Positions 1-8,029 are shown, numbered from the stretch's first letter. The stretch is 21,208 nt of DNA from Burkholderiales bacterium UBA2459 (GCA_002342365.1 DDPV01000045.1:166552-187759), one strand, 5' to 3'. The notes: generated by a model not told the origin, from the sequence alone. Made by a program: numbers and translations.

Positions 1-77
1 CAGGCCACACGATGCAACAAAAAGCCGGGCTCATCGCTGATTCTTTGCCGTCGCTGCCCGGAATGCGCCCCGGCCAT
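1..77 (-). CDS. recO: RecO N-terminus (partial, cut by window edge)
   Basis: Only the first 25 codons are inside the window. An ATG at 77 lies two bases after the era stop codon (80-82). The translated start carries a basic stretch and then PGFLLHRVA, which fits the first strand of the RecO OB-fold (betaproteobacterial RecO proteins have a PGFVLH-type motif near residue 20). RecO loads RecA with RecR in RecF-pathway recombinational repair. The order era-recO on one strand is standard in Burkholderiales, so position supports the call as much as sequence does. The C-terminal zinc-binding and helical domains lie outside the window and cannot be judged. Confidence 0.72.
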   Translation of the reverse strand, partial: MAGAHSGQRRQRISDEPGFLLHRVA

Positions 78-79
78 GC

Positions 80-1015
80 TCACTGCCCGTAGCCGTAGGC
101 TGCGAGCCCTTGCTCATTGGACGCCCAGTCATCGCGCACTTTCACATGCAGCCCAAGAAAAATCTTTGTACCGAAAAGCCGCTCCATATCGCGCCTTGCG
201 TCGGTTCCGATACGCTTGATGCCCTGTCCCGCCTGGCCGAGTACGATGGCGCGTTGGGCCTCGCGTTGCACCACGATCGAAGCCTCGATTCGCTTCAGTG
301 CGCCGTCGTCGCGAAACTGCTCAATCAGCACCGTGCTCTGATAGGGTAGCTCATCACCAAGAAGGCGAAATAGCTTCTCGCGAATGATTTCGGCAGCCAA
401 AAAGCGCTCGGAGCGGTCCGTCAGCTCATCGGGCGCAAATCGTGGCGCATCAACCGGTAGCAGGTCCTTGCAGGCCTTGATCAAAACATCGACTTGCGTG
501 GCACGCTCTGCAGAAACCGGAACAATAGCCTTGAAAGCAGCGCGCAGCGCAAGATCCTGTGCAAGCTGATAAAGAGAGGCGCGCAGCTTCACGCGGTCGA
601 TTTTATTCAGCACCGCAATGATGTTGGGGTGTTGCTCTAAGCGTGATAAGACTTGTAAGTCTTCATCGGTGAGCCCCTGGGATGCATCAATCACCCAAAG
701 CAGCAAGTCGGCCTCATCGATCACTTGCTCGGCGGTCCGGTTGAGCATACGGTTCATCGGCGATCGCTGCTTGCGTTGCCATCCGGGCGCATCAAGAAAA
801 ATCATCTGGGCATCATCATCACTGCGAATGCCCAAAATGCGATGCCTTGTGGTCTGTGGGCGATGCGAGGTGATCGCCAGTTTTTGGCCGATCAACTGAT
901 TAAGCAGACTCGATTTGCCCACATTGGGGCGTCCCACAATCGCAATCGTTCCGCATCGATGTGTGGCAGGTGAAGGATCCTCGCTGGCTTGACGATCGAT
1001 CCGGTGTTCATGCAT
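80..1015 (-). CDS. era: GTPase Era, 30S ribosome assembly factor
   Basis: 311 residues, the usual Era length (about 300). Era is an essential GTPase that binds the 3' end of 16S rRNA and helps 30S subunits mature. Visible motifs are the P-loop GRPNVGKSS (28-36), G3 DAPG (75-78, where most Era proteins have DTPG), G4 NKID (137-140) and G5 SAE (168-170). A C-terminal KH RNA-binding domain follows, with the GQAGQGIKRIG loop at about 260-270. The frame stays open upstream through rnc, but the ATG at 1015 is chosen because it lies 10 bases after the rnc stop, has a GAGG ribosome-binding sequence at 1024-1027 overlapping that stop, and gives the family length. It is co-transcribed with rnc, as in most proteobacteria. 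The DAPG variant keeps the essential Asp and Gly. Confidence 0.96.
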   Translation of the reverse strand: MHEHRIDRQASEDPSPATHRCGTIAIVGRPNVGKSSLLNQLIGQKLAITSHRPQTTRHRILGIRSDDDAQMIFLDAPGWQRKQRSPMNRMLNRTAEQVIDEADLLLWVIDASQGLTDEDLQVLSRLEQHPNIIAVLNKIDRVKLRASLYQLAQDLALRAAFKAIVPVSAERATQVDVLIKACKDLLPVDAPRFAPDELTDRSERFLAAEIIREKLFRLLGDELPYQSTVLIEQFRDDGALKRIEASIVVQREAQRAIVLGQAGQGIKRIGTDARRDMERLFGTKIFLGLHVKVRDDWASNEQGLAAYGYGQ

Positions 1016-1025
1016 GCCGAAAACC

Positions 1026-1742
1026 TCAGCGACGCCTGCGTTGTTGCAAGGCGTCAAGAACCAGCGCTGCGGCGGCCTGCTCGGCCTGGCGCTTGCTCGC
1101 CCCGCGGGCACTCGCATGAACATCGAGCGATTCAATCGCGCAGCGAACCTCAAACTCCTGCTCGTGGGCCTGCCCGTATCGGGCAATGATGCTGTAGACC
1201 GGGGTAGCGATTTTCTGCTGCTGTAGCTGTTCTTGTAATTGCGTTTTATGGTCTTTAGCCAGACATTGTGGGTCGAGCTCATCAAGCCGGCTGCGAAAAA
1301 CCGAGTCCAGGAATCCTGCTGCGGCTGCCAAGCCGCCGTCCTGATAGATCGCGCCAAGACAGGCTTCAAAGGTGTCGGCCAGCAGCGATGATCGCTCGTG
1401 AGCGCCATTGCGCCTTTCACCCTCGCCGATTCTCAGGTATTGGCCAAGCTCAAGCGTCCTCGCGACATCGGCCAGGCAGGATTCGCGAACCAGACTTGCT
1501 CTTGCCCGCGACAGACTGCCTTCATCGAGTTTTGGGAAACGTTCAAAGAGTTGCTGAGCGATCAGCAGGTTCAAGACTGCGTCGCCCAAAAACTCAAGCC
1601 GTTCATTATGAGGTTGGCCGTAACTGCGGTGCGTGAGCGCATCGTGCAGCCATTGAAGATTTCCAAAGCGATAAGCCAGGCGTGTTTGCAGCCGGTCTAG
1701 TAAAACCGGCCAATGCGCTTGAGATCGCTGAAGTTCATCCAT
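1026..1742 (-). CDS. rnc: Ribonuclease III
   Basis: 238 residues (E. coli 226). RNase III cuts double-stranded RNA, including the rRNA precursor stems, using two Mg2+ ions. The signature HNERLEFLGDAVL spans 45-57. Catalytic acidic residues align as E47, E50, D54, D123 and E126. A double-stranded RNA-binding domain occupies about 164-234, starting at DHKTQLQE and ending in an Ala-rich helix (QAEQAAAALVLDAL). The start is uncertain. The ATG at 1742 lies inside lepB and gives a 46-base overlap, with no clear ribosome-binding site. No ATG, GTG or TTG in frame occurs between there and the conserved LLDRLQTRL segment, so this is the shortest reasonable start. A further in-frame start at 1790 would add 16 unconserved residues. 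It belongs to the lepA-lepB-rnc-era operon. Confidence 0.95.
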   Translation of the reverse strand: MDELQRSQAHWPVLLDRLQTRLAYRFGNLQWLHDALTHRSYGQPHNERLEFLGDAVLNLLIAQQLFERFPKLDEGSLSRARASLVRESCLADVARTLELGQYLRIGEGERRNGAHERSSLLADTFEACLGAIYQDGGLAAAAGFLDSVFRSRLDELDPQCLAKDHKTQLQEQLQQQKIATPVYSIIARYGQAHEQEFEVRCAIESLDVHASARGASKRQAEQAAAALVLDALQQRRRR

Positions 1743-2485
1743 ATGAAAAAGGCGCGGCCCACAATGTTTTGCTCGGGTACGAATCCCCAAAAGCGGCTAT
1801 CCAGACTGTTGTCGCGATTATCGCCCATCATGAAGTAGTGCTCAGGCGGCACCACGCACTCGACGCTGTCGGCTTCAAATCGACACTGATCCTTTTGTTT
1901 GAAGCTCTCCATCGGATACACAAAGGCTGGTTTACCAGGTTCGGTTAGCACCAGGTGTTCACGCTCGCCGAGTGCTTCCCGGTATTGTTTGCTGTAGGAC
2001 AATCGCTCTGCATCGAAGAATTCGCCATCGGTTTTCAGAGAAACCGCTTTGCCGTTGACGCTCAAGGTGCCTGCGCGCCAAAGGACTTTGTCGCCAGGCA
2101 GACCGACGAGGCGCTTGATGTAATCAAGACTTGGATCCGGCGGATAGCGAAACACCACCACGTCGCCGCGTTGCGGCGCTCCGATATCGAGAACTTTCTT
2201 GTGAATGACCGGCAATCGCAGACCGTATTCGTACTTGTTGACCAGGATCAAATCGCCGATGAGCAGCGTTGGAAGCATCGACCCGGAGGGAATTCTGAAG
2301 GGTTCGGCAACGAAGGATCGCAACAAAAAGATGACAAAGAAAACCGGAAACAATCCGGCCGTGTAATCTACCCACCAGGGATCAAGCTGCTCAGGATCGC
2401 GCCGTGGCGCCCAAATCCATCGATTCAAGGCCCACATCGCTCCGGTGAATAGAACAATAAAAAACAAAATCAGCGAAAAGTTCAT
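1697..2485 (-). CDS. lepB: Signal peptidase I
   Basis: 262 residues, shorter than E. coli LepB (324) but with all core motifs. It removes signal peptides from Sec and Tat substrates on the periplasmic face of the inner membrane. Two hydrophobic segments (about 3-20 and 43-57) anchor it. The catalytic Ser is S69 in the IPSGSM box and the general-base Lys is K124 in DYIKRLVGLPGD. The conserved GDNRDNSLDSRFWG box lies at 221-234. The start is well fixed: the ATG at 2485 overlaps the lepA stop in an ATGA junction (2482-2485), typical of translational coupling. The shorter length suggests a reduced periplasmic beta insertion compared with enterobacteria. Its 3' end overlaps the start of rnc. Confidence 0.96.
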   Translation of the reverse strand: MNFSLILFFIVLFTGAMWALNRWIWAPRRDPEQLDPWWVDYTAGLFPVFFVIFLLRSFVAEPFRIPSGSMLPTLLIGDLILVNKYEYGLRLPVIHKKVLDIGAPQRGDVVVFRYPPDPSLDYIKRLVGLPGDKVLWRAGTLSVNGKAVSLKTDGEFFDAERLSYSKQYREALGEREHLVLTEPGKPAFVYPMESFKQKDQCRFEADSVECVVPPEHYFMMGDNRDNSLDSRFWGFVPEQNIVGRAFFIWMNFSDLKRIGRFY

Positions 2486-4275
2486 CGATCATCAACCTGT
2501 AGCACGGCAAGAAAGGCTTCCTGGGGAATTTCCACCGATCCAACTTGTTTCATGCGCTTTTTTCCTGCCTTTTGCTTCTCGAGCAGTTTCTTCTTCCGTG
2601 TGATGTCACCACCGTAACATTTTGCCAAGACATTTTTGCGCATCGCTTTCACATTTTCGCGCGCAATAATGTTTGAACCGATGGCGGCCTGAATCGCTAC
2701 GTCATACATTTGCCGTGGTATCAGTTCGCGCATCTTGGAGACCAGATCGCGGCCTCTACTTTGTGACACCGAGCGATGGATCATGAGCGATAAAGCGTCA
2801 ACCCGGTCGCCATTGACCAGCACGTCAAGCTTGATCACATCGGCTGCCCGATATTCGATGAAGTCGTAGTCCATGGAGGCGTAGCCACGCGAGACCGATT
2901 TCAGCTTGTCGAAAAAATCAAGAACGATTTCGTTCATGGGCATTTCATAGGAGAGATGCACCTGGCGTCCATGATAGGCCAGATCGGTTTGCAGCCCGCG
3001 CTTGCCTGTGCACAGCGTGATGACTGCGCCAACATAATCCTGCGGGACAAAAATCTTCACCGCAACCATCGGTTCCCGGATCTCTTCGATTTTTGAGGGG
3101 TCGGGCATTTTGGATGGGTTTTCAACCCGCAAGAGGCTACCGTCGCGCAAGATCACCTCGTAGACCACCGTGGGGGCTGTCGTGATAAGATCCATATCGA
3201 ATTCGCGCTCGAGGCGTTCTTGCACAATGTCCATGTGCAGCAAGCCCAAAAAGCCGCAGCGAAATCCAAAGCCAAGCGCCTGCGAAACCTCCGGCTCGAA
3301 TTGCAAGGCGGCGTCGTTGAGCTTGAGTTTTTCAAGCGCTTCGCGCATGGCCTCGTACTGATTCGCTTCCACCGGGTACAGGCCGGCAAAAACCGATGGC
3401 TTGATTTCCTTGAAGCCAGGCAGCGGTGCTAAAGCCGGCGATTGCACATGGGTGAGCGTGTCGCCCACTTTAGCGGCCTTGAGTTCTTTGATGCCTGCAA
3501 TCACAAAGCCGACTTCCCCGGCTGCCAGCGCTTCGCGGCTTTGCGATTTCGGCGTGAAGACACCGACCTGTTCGCAGACGTAATGGGTATCGGTTGCCAT
3601 CAAACGGATGCGATCGCGGGGTTTCAAGCGCCCGTTTACAACCCGCACCAACATCACCACGCCAACGTAGTTGTCAAACCAGGAATCGATGATGAGTGCT
3701 TGCAAGGCCCCGGTCTCACTGCCTCGGGGGTGCGGGACTTTGGCGACCACTGATTCAAGAATGTCATCAATTCCCAGACCTGTCTTGGCGCTTGCGCGCA
3801 CAGCGTCGCTGGCGTCAATGCCGATCACATCTTCAATTTCTTCGGCAGCGCTGTCCGCATCGGCCGAGGGTAGATCCATTTTGTTGAGCACGGGCAGTAC
3901 TTCAACGTTGAGGTCAATCGCGGTGTAGCAGTTGGCAACGGTTTGGGCTTCAACGCCCTGGGTTGCGTCAACCACCAGCAGTGCACCCTCGCATGCAGAC
4001 AAGGACCGACTGACCTCATACGAAAAATCAACATGGCCAGGGGTGTCGATGAGGTTGAGGCGATAAGTCTTGCCGTCCCTGGCCAGGTAGCGAAGTGCGG
4101 CGGTCTGCGCCTTGATGGTAATCCCGCGTTCTTTTTCAAGGTCCATGGAATCAAGAACCTGAGATTCCATTTCACGATCGCTTAAGCCTCCGCAACGCTG
4201 AATCAGACGATCGGCAAGGGTGGACTTGCCGTGGTCAATATGCGCGATGATCGAGAAGTTGCGGATGTCTTGCAT
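2482..4275 (-). CDS. lepA: Elongation factor 4 (LepA)
   Basis: 597 residues, matching the family (E. coli 599). EF4 is a ribosome-associated GTPase, described as back-translocating stalled ribosomes and as influencing 30S biogenesis and initiation. GTPase motifs are AHIDHGKS (11-18), DTPGH (77-81) and NKMD (131-134), followed by EF-G-like domains. The LepA-specific C-terminal domain ends in the basic stretch CYGGDITRKKKLLEKQKAGK (20 residues) and then EIPQEAFLAVL. The frame is open 38 codons further upstream, but that part lies inside mucD. The ATG at 4275 starts the conserved MQDIRNFSIIAHIDHG segment and sits 4 bases after the mucD stop. Ribosome-binding sequence is weak, so coupling to mucD translation is likely. 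Confidence 0.97.
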   Translation of the reverse strand: MQDIRNFSIIAHIDHGKSTLADRLIQRCGGLSDREMESQVLDSMDLEKERGITIKAQTAALRYLARDGKTYRLNLIDTPGHVDFSYEVSRSLSACEGALLVVDATQGVEAQTVANCYTAIDLNVEVLPVLNKMDLPSADADSAAEEIEDVIGIDASDAVRASAKTGLGIDDILESVVAKVPHPRGSETGALQALIIDSWFDNYVGVVMLVRVVNGRLKPRDRIRLMATDTHYVCEQVGVFTPKSQSREALAAGEVGFVIAGIKELKAAKVGDTLTHVQSPALAPLPGFKEIKPSVFAGLYPVEANQYEAMREALEKLKLNDAALQFEPEVSQALGFGFRCGFLGLLHMDIVQERLEREFDMDLITTAPTVVYEVILRDGSLLRVENPSKMPDPSKIEEIREPMVAVKIFVPQDYVGAVITLCTGKRGLQTDLAYHGRQVHLSYEMPMNEIVLDFFDKLKSVSRGYASMDYDFIEYRAADVIKLDVLVNGDRVDALSLMIHRSVSQSRGRDLVSKMRELIPRQMYDVAIQAAIGSNIIARENVKAMRKNVLAKCYGGDITRKKKLLEKQKAGKKRMKQVGSVEIPQEAFLAVLQVDDR

Positions 4276-4279
4276 CGAT

Positions 4280-5788
4280 TTATCGGCCTGGTCGAATCGG
4301 CACGAATTGCGCAGAATCGCCGCGTCGTACCAAAGCGACGACCGCGCGGTTACGGTCAAGTTTTGCAACCAGGTCGTTGAACTGGGCAAGGTTGACGATA
4401 TCTTGGTTGTTGATCGAAAGAATCAGGTCACCAGCCTGGATGCCGGCTCGCGCTGCTGGGCCATCGGCCGCATCAACCTGCACGCCACCGCGCAGGCGCA
4501 ACTGATTGCGGCGCTCTTCGCTGAGATCGGATACAACCAGTCCGAGGAAGTTCGTCGGGGCCGCAGAGGGGTTGGCGCGCGGAGCACTCGCCTTGGCTGT
4601 CCGGTCCGGCTCGGCTTCAGCCACAGTGACAACCAGATCCTTGGCAACGCCCTTTCGCCAAATCCCCAGGTTGGCTTTGGTTCCGGGCTTTGTGCCGCCC
4701 ACCAAACGCGGCAGATCCGAGGAGCGCTCGATGGGTTTTCCTTCATAGCGCAAGATGATGTCACCTGCCTCGAGCCCTGCGCGCTCAGCCGGTGAGCCTC
4801 GCTCGACGTTGCGCACCAGGGCACCGGCAGCTTTGGGCAGTCCGAGTGCTTCAGCCACCTCTTTGCTGACTTCTGCGATACCCACGCCCATCCGTCCCCG
4901 GATCACCCGGCCGCTGCTGCGCAACTGCTCATAAACCCGCTGCGCCTCATCGATCGGGATCGCAAACGAGATCCCCATAAATCCACCGGTACGGGAGTAA
5001 ATCATGGAGTTGATCCCCACCACCTCGCCTCGCAGATTCAGCAAAGGGCCGCCCGAGTTTCCAGGGTTGACCGCAACGTCGGTCTGAATGAACGGCAGGT
5101 ATTCGCCGGTTTCGCGACCCTTGGCTGACACAATGCCAGCTGTGACCGTGCTGTCGAGTCCGAAAGGCGAACCAATCGCAACGACCCACTCGCCAACCCG
5201 CAGCTTGTTGCTGTCGCCAAAGCTCAGCCTCGGTAAACCGCTCGCTTCGACCTTCAAGAGTGCGACATCGGTGCGCTCGTCCGAGCCGATCAGCTTGGCT
5301 TTAAACTCCCGCCGGTCGGTCATGGTGACGATAATTTCGTCTGCGCCGCTGACCACATGATGGTTTGTGAGAATGAAGCCGTCTGCGGTAATGACAAAGC
5401 CCGAACCCACACCGCGTGGCACTTCTTCAGCGCCGCCACCCCCGCGACCGCGCGGACCGTTGGGCGAGGGCAAAGGGCCGGGACGGGGCACGAAGCGGCG
5501 GAAAAACTCGGCCATCGGATCCTCGTTTTCAGGCCGAGCCGCCGCGTTGGGATCGCGTTTTTCAATCGTTCGGATGTTGACGACCGCAGGACCGACCTTC
5601 TCCACGAGATCGGCAAAATCGGGGAGCCCGCGCACCACGGCTGAAAGTGGACCGCTTGCTCCGGCGCTTGCCGCTACGCCCGCTGGGTTTTGCGCAGTTT
5701 GTGCAAGACTGGGCGCCTGACCGAAAAAAAGGCTGGCAAGGAGCACAAGTACGAGCGGTCTTGCAAAAAGCTGAATCGGTTGTTTCAT
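4280..5788 (-). CDS. mucD: Periplasmic Do-family serine protease (MucD/DegP-like)
   Basis: 502 residues: a trypsin-like HtrA protease with two C-terminal PDZ domains that degrades or refolds damaged periplasmic proteins. An N-terminal signal peptide is visible (basic start, hydrophobic 10-24, likely cleavage after SLA or AQA near 29). The catalytic triad is H144 (TNHHVV), D174 (TDVALLKV) and S245 (NPGNSGGPL). PDZ1 spans about 295-390 and PDZ2 about 412-500. A Gly/Pro/Arg-rich linker (about 101-125) replaces the long Q-linker of DegP. I use mucD because the gene directly precedes lepA, as in other betaproteobacteria and pseudomonads; degQ/degP-like is equally valid biochemically. The usual upstream partners rpoE-rseA-rseB are absent here. 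No strong ribosome-binding site precedes the ATG. Confidence 0.93.
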   Translation of the reverse strand: MKQPIQLFARPLVLVLLASLFFGQAPSLAQTAQNPAGVAASAGASGPLSAVVRGLPDFADLVEKVGPAVVNIRTIEKRDPNAAARPENEDPMAEFFRRFVPRPGPLPSPNGPRGRGGGGAEEVPRGVGSGFVITADGFILTNHHVVSGADEIIVTMTDRREFKAKLIGSDERTDVALLKVEASGLPRLSFGDSNKLRVGEWVVAIGSPFGLDSTVTAGIVSAKGRETGEYLPFIQTDVAVNPGNSGGPLLNLRGEVVGINSMIYSRTGGFMGISFAIPIDEAQRVYEQLRSSGRVIRGRMGVGIAEVSKEVAEALGLPKAAGALVRNVERGSPAERAGLEAGDIILRYEGKPIERSSDLPRLVGGTKPGTKANLGIWRKGVAKDLVVTVAEAEPDRTAKASAPRANPSAAPTNFLGLVVSDLSEERRNQLRLRGGVQVDAADGPAARAGIQAGDLILSINNQDIVNLAQFNDLVAKLDRNRAVVALVRRGDSAQFVPIRPGR

Positions 5789-5896
5789 GGTCGCTGTCGA
5801 TGAAGTGTTCGTGAGTCAATGCTGGTAAGCGAAGGCCAATTGATGCAGCGCATCAGTGGCCGGATATTGCGATGAGCCCCTCTGAAATCAAGCATG

Positions 5897-5926
5897 GGCC
5901 TTCGGGTGCTAGGGGTTATGAAGGCC
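5897..5926. repeat. 7-bp inverted repeat upstream of mucD
   Basis: GGCCTTC at 5897-5903 is matched by its exact complement GAAGGCC at 5920-5926, with a 16-base spacer. It lies between the doubtful frame ending at 5946 and the mucD start at 5788. No T-run follows on either strand, so an intrinsic terminator is unlikely. A protein-binding site or chance are both possible. Confidence 0.35.
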
Positions 5927-5945
5927 TGTTGTGATGTTGCGAGGG

Positions 5946-6404
5946 CTAATCCTGATGGCTTTGACGATCACGTTGACCGATCGCTTCAACGCGTCGTCCG
6001 GACCAAACCAGCCAACGCCGCAAACGGTACCATGATGTCTCCGGCATCCGATGCCTAAGCCAATGTTGTCGCAGTGGCTGACCCCTGGGGCCGCGAAACT
6101 GCGCAGAAAGCATCCAGTCCAACATATGCCAGGACTCGAGCGACCATAGCGTTGGGTCTGCCTCGCACGAAGCGTTGTGATGCTTGGATCGTTGGTCCGG
6201 AAAGCGAATGGCACAGCGTCCTGGGCCGATGGGTCGCATCCAGCCTTCGACAAACAGGTTGGGATCGTGCTGAACGCGGGGATCGTGGGGATTGGGCTGA
6301 AGCTTGTGCGCATGGGGCAGCATCGGCTCCTTCTGCGCGCCATCATGCGCCTGTGCTCTAGGCGCACCGCGCTGCTTCGTCACGATCGCAAGGATCAATT
6401 GCAC
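5946..6404 (-). pseudogene. Doubtful small reading frame, possibly a ygfX-like remnant
   Basis: The frame is open from inside fabF (6500) to a TAG at 5946. Possible starts outside fabF are a GTG at 6404 (152 codons) and an ATG at 6323 (125 codons), both without a clear ribosome-binding site. The translated C-terminus is rich in Trp and Arg and ends in PETSWYRLRRWLVWSGRR. That resembles the C-terminal 'LP..(F/W)RRLR.WL..GR' end of YgfX/CptA-like small membrane proteins, which as I recall are encoded next to fabF and rpoE in some Burkholderiales. The two N-terminal membrane segments expected of that family are not visible, so it would be a decayed copy. A competing open frame (5909-6367) overlaps it. 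Both the assignment and the existence of a gene are weak. Confidence 0.22.
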
Positions 6405-6453
6405 CGCTGAGCATGCGCCAAGCGGAAGCTCGCCCCCAATCGGGTGTTGCGAC

Positions 6454-7689
6454 TCAGACACGACCCAACACCAAACTGCCGTTGGTGCCACCAAAGCCAA
6501 AAGAATTCTTCATTGCGTGCTGAATCGTCATGGATCGTGCCTGGTTTGCAACATAGTCGAGGTCACAGGCCGGGTCTTGATGGTCGATATTGATGGTCGG
6601 TGGCGAAACCTGGTGATGGATCGCCAGCGCGGTAAACACCGTTTCAATGCCGCCTGCCCCGCCCAGCAAGTGGCCTGTCATCGATTTGGTCGAATTGATT
6701 GCAAGCCTTCGGGCGCAATCTTCGCCAAACGCAAGCTTGATCGCATCGCTTTCGTTTTTATCGCCAAGCTCGGTCGATGTTCCGTGCGCATTGAGATAAT
6801 CGATCGCATCGCCCGAGAGCTTCGCATCGGCAAGTGCAAGCTGCATGCAGCGCTTAGGGCCATCTGTACTTGGCGACGTGATGTGGTTTGCATCTCCGCT
6901 CATGCCGAATCCGAGAAGCTCGGCATAAATTTTTGCGCCGCGCTGCTTGGCTTGATCAAAGGCTTCAAGCACCATCACACCAGCGCCCTCGCCCAGCACA
7001 AATCCGTCACGGTCGCGGTCCCAGGGCCTTGAGGCAGCCTGCGGATCGTCATTGCGTTGCGATAAAGCCCTTGCAGCGCAAAACCCTCCAAGCCCCAGAG
7101 GCGAAATGGTGGATTCAGCGCCTCCGGCAAGCATCACATCGGCGTCGCCGTATCCAATCATGCGCGCAGCCATCCCGATGCTATGAAGTCCGGTTGTGCA
7201 TGCGGTGACAATCGACAAATTCGGTCCCTTCAGACCAAGCATGATGGCAAGCTGTCCGGAAATCATATTGATGATCGATCCGGGTACAAAAAAAGGTGAG
7301 ATACGGCGGACACCGCGAGCGCTGTATTCGCAATGGGTGTCTTCGATCATGGGCAAGCCGCCAATGCCTGAACCCACGAGGCAGCCGACACGATCAGCGG
7401 GAACTTGATCCACAGATAGCCCACTGTCGGCCCAGGCCTGGATTGAAGCCGCTACACCGTAATGAATAAAGGTATCGAAATGCCTGGCTTCTTTTGGAGA
7501 CATCCAGGCCGAGACGTCGAAACCTTTCACCTCGCCTGCAATACGTGTTGGAAAACTGCTTGCGTCAAAGCGGGTGACCGGGCCGATTCCCGATCGGCCT
7601 GCCAGCAGGCTTGCCCAGGCATCGGCGACAGAGTTTCCAACCGGACTGATGATTCCAAGTCCGGTGATGGCAACGCGACGCCGGGACAT
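6454..7689 (-). CDS. fabF: Beta-ketoacyl-ACP synthase II
   Basis: 411 residues, close to E. coli FabF (413). It condenses malonyl-ACP with a growing acyl-ACP in type II fatty-acid elongation, including the temperature-responsive C16:1 to C18:1 step. The Cys-His-His active site is C164 (VTACTTG), H302 (NAHGTST) and H340 (MTGHLLGG), almost the same numbering as E. coli. The thiolase fold starts with RRRVAITGLGIISPVGN and ends with the FGFGGTNGSLVL segment. The ATG at 7689 shares a base with the acpP stop (TGATG junction), so it is preferred over the TTG one codon upstream. It is the last gene of the fab cluster; nothing convincing is encoded downstream before mucD. Confidence 0.97.
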   Translation of the reverse strand: MSRRRVAITGLGIISPVGNSVADAWASLLAGRSGIGPVTRFDASSFPTRIAGEVKGFDVSAWMSPKEARHFDTFIHYGVAASIQAWADSGLSVDQVPADRVGCLVGSGIGGLPMIEDTHCEYSARGVRRISPFFVPGSIINMISGQLAIMLGLKGPNLSIVTACTTGLHSIGMAARMIGYGDADVMLAGGAESTISPLGLGGFCAARALSQRNDDPQAASRPWDRDRDGFVLGEGAGVMVLEAFDQAKQRGAKIYAELLGFGMSGDANHITSPSTDGPKRCMQLALADAKLSGDAIDYLNAHGTSTELGDKNESDAIKLAFGEDCARRLAINSTKSMTGHLLGGAGGIETVFTALAIHHQVSPPTINIDHQDPACDLDYVANQARSMTIQHAMKNSFGFGGTNGSLVLGRV

Positions 7690-7928
7690 CAAGCTTTGCT
7701 GTGTGAGCGCACGTAGTCGATAGCCTGTTGGACGCTCGTGATTTTCTCGGCTTCCTCATCGGGAATTTCGGTGCCGAATTCATCCTCTAAAGCCATGACG
7801 AGCTCGACGGTATCGAGCGAATCAGCGCCCAAATCGTCGACGAAAGACGATTCGTTTTTGATGTCGGCTTCGTTCACGCCAAGTTGTTCCGCAACGATTT
7901 TCTTGACGCGTTGCTCGATGTTGTCCAT
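7689..7928 (-). CDS. acpP: Acyl carrier protein
   Basis: 79 residues, acidic, the standard ACP size. Its 4'-phosphopantetheine arm carries growing acyl chains between the Fab enzymes and to acyltransferases. The attachment serine is S37 in GADSLDTVELVMALE. A strong ribosome-binding site (AGGAGA, 7934-7939) stands 5 bases before the ATG, fitting a very abundant protein. A 118-base gap separates it from fabG, and this holds a plausible separate promoter. Its stop overlaps the fabF start by one base. Confidence 0.98.
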   Translation of the reverse strand: MDNIEQRVKKIVAEQLGVNEADIKNESSFVDDLGADSLDTVELVMALEDEFGTEIPDEEAEKITSVQQAIDYVRSHSKA

Positions 7929-7967
7929 CCAAATCTCCTAAAAAATCACCCTTGGGTTCCCATGCCT

Positions 7968-7986
7968 GCGGCGCAAAAGCGGCCGC
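7968..7986 (-). promoter_or_regulatory. GC-rich hairpin in the acpP leader
   Basis: On the minus strand GCGG(C)CGC, a TTTT loop and GCGCCGC form a 7-bp stem with one bulged C. It lies 40-58 bases upstream of the acpP ATG and inside the likely transcript. No T-run follows, so it is not a standard terminator. It could stabilise the acpP message or be an RNase III/E processing point; this is inference. Confidence 0.35.
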
Positions 7987-8020
7987 CCTGCCCTGCAAAA
8001 CCCGCTCCCTCGAGCGCCCG

Positions 8021-8029
8021 ATTGTAGCA
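8021..8029 (-). promoter_or_regulatory. Probable extended -10 promoter for acpP
   Basis: On the minus strand TGC-TACAAT (positions 8029 down to 8021) fits the extended -10 pattern TGnTATAAT with one mismatch. No good -35 box stands 16-18 bases upstream, as often seen with extended -10 promoters. It would start transcripts about 85-90 bases before the acpP ATG. A separate acpP promoter within the fab cluster is known in E. coli. Confidence 0.42.

Larger units (their letters stand above)
5789..6453. other. 665-base gap between fabF and mucD without a convincing gene
   Basis: Between the fabF stop and the mucD start I find no recognisable protein, tRNA or clear terminator. Two minus-strand frames stay open for about 150 codons, but neither has a good ribosome-binding site or a full-length match to a family I know. 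Reading all three minus frames gives no sigma-70-family region 2 or 4 motif and no anti-sigma or MucB-like sequence. In related Burkholderiales this interval carries the sigma-E operon (rpoE, rseA, rseB). The gap probably holds the mucD operon promoter as well, but no hexamer pair stands out. A 7-bp inverted repeat lies at 5897-5926. Confidence 0.6.

Noticed and set aside
4220..4795. Plus-strand open frame of 191 codons opposite mucD
   Set aside because: Antisense to the PDZ region of MucD and without family features or a ribosome-binding site.
6304..7032. Plus-strand open frame of 242 codons opposite fabF
   Set aside because: It is antisense to a clear FabF with all catalytic residues; the translation shows no domain and is a shadow frame.
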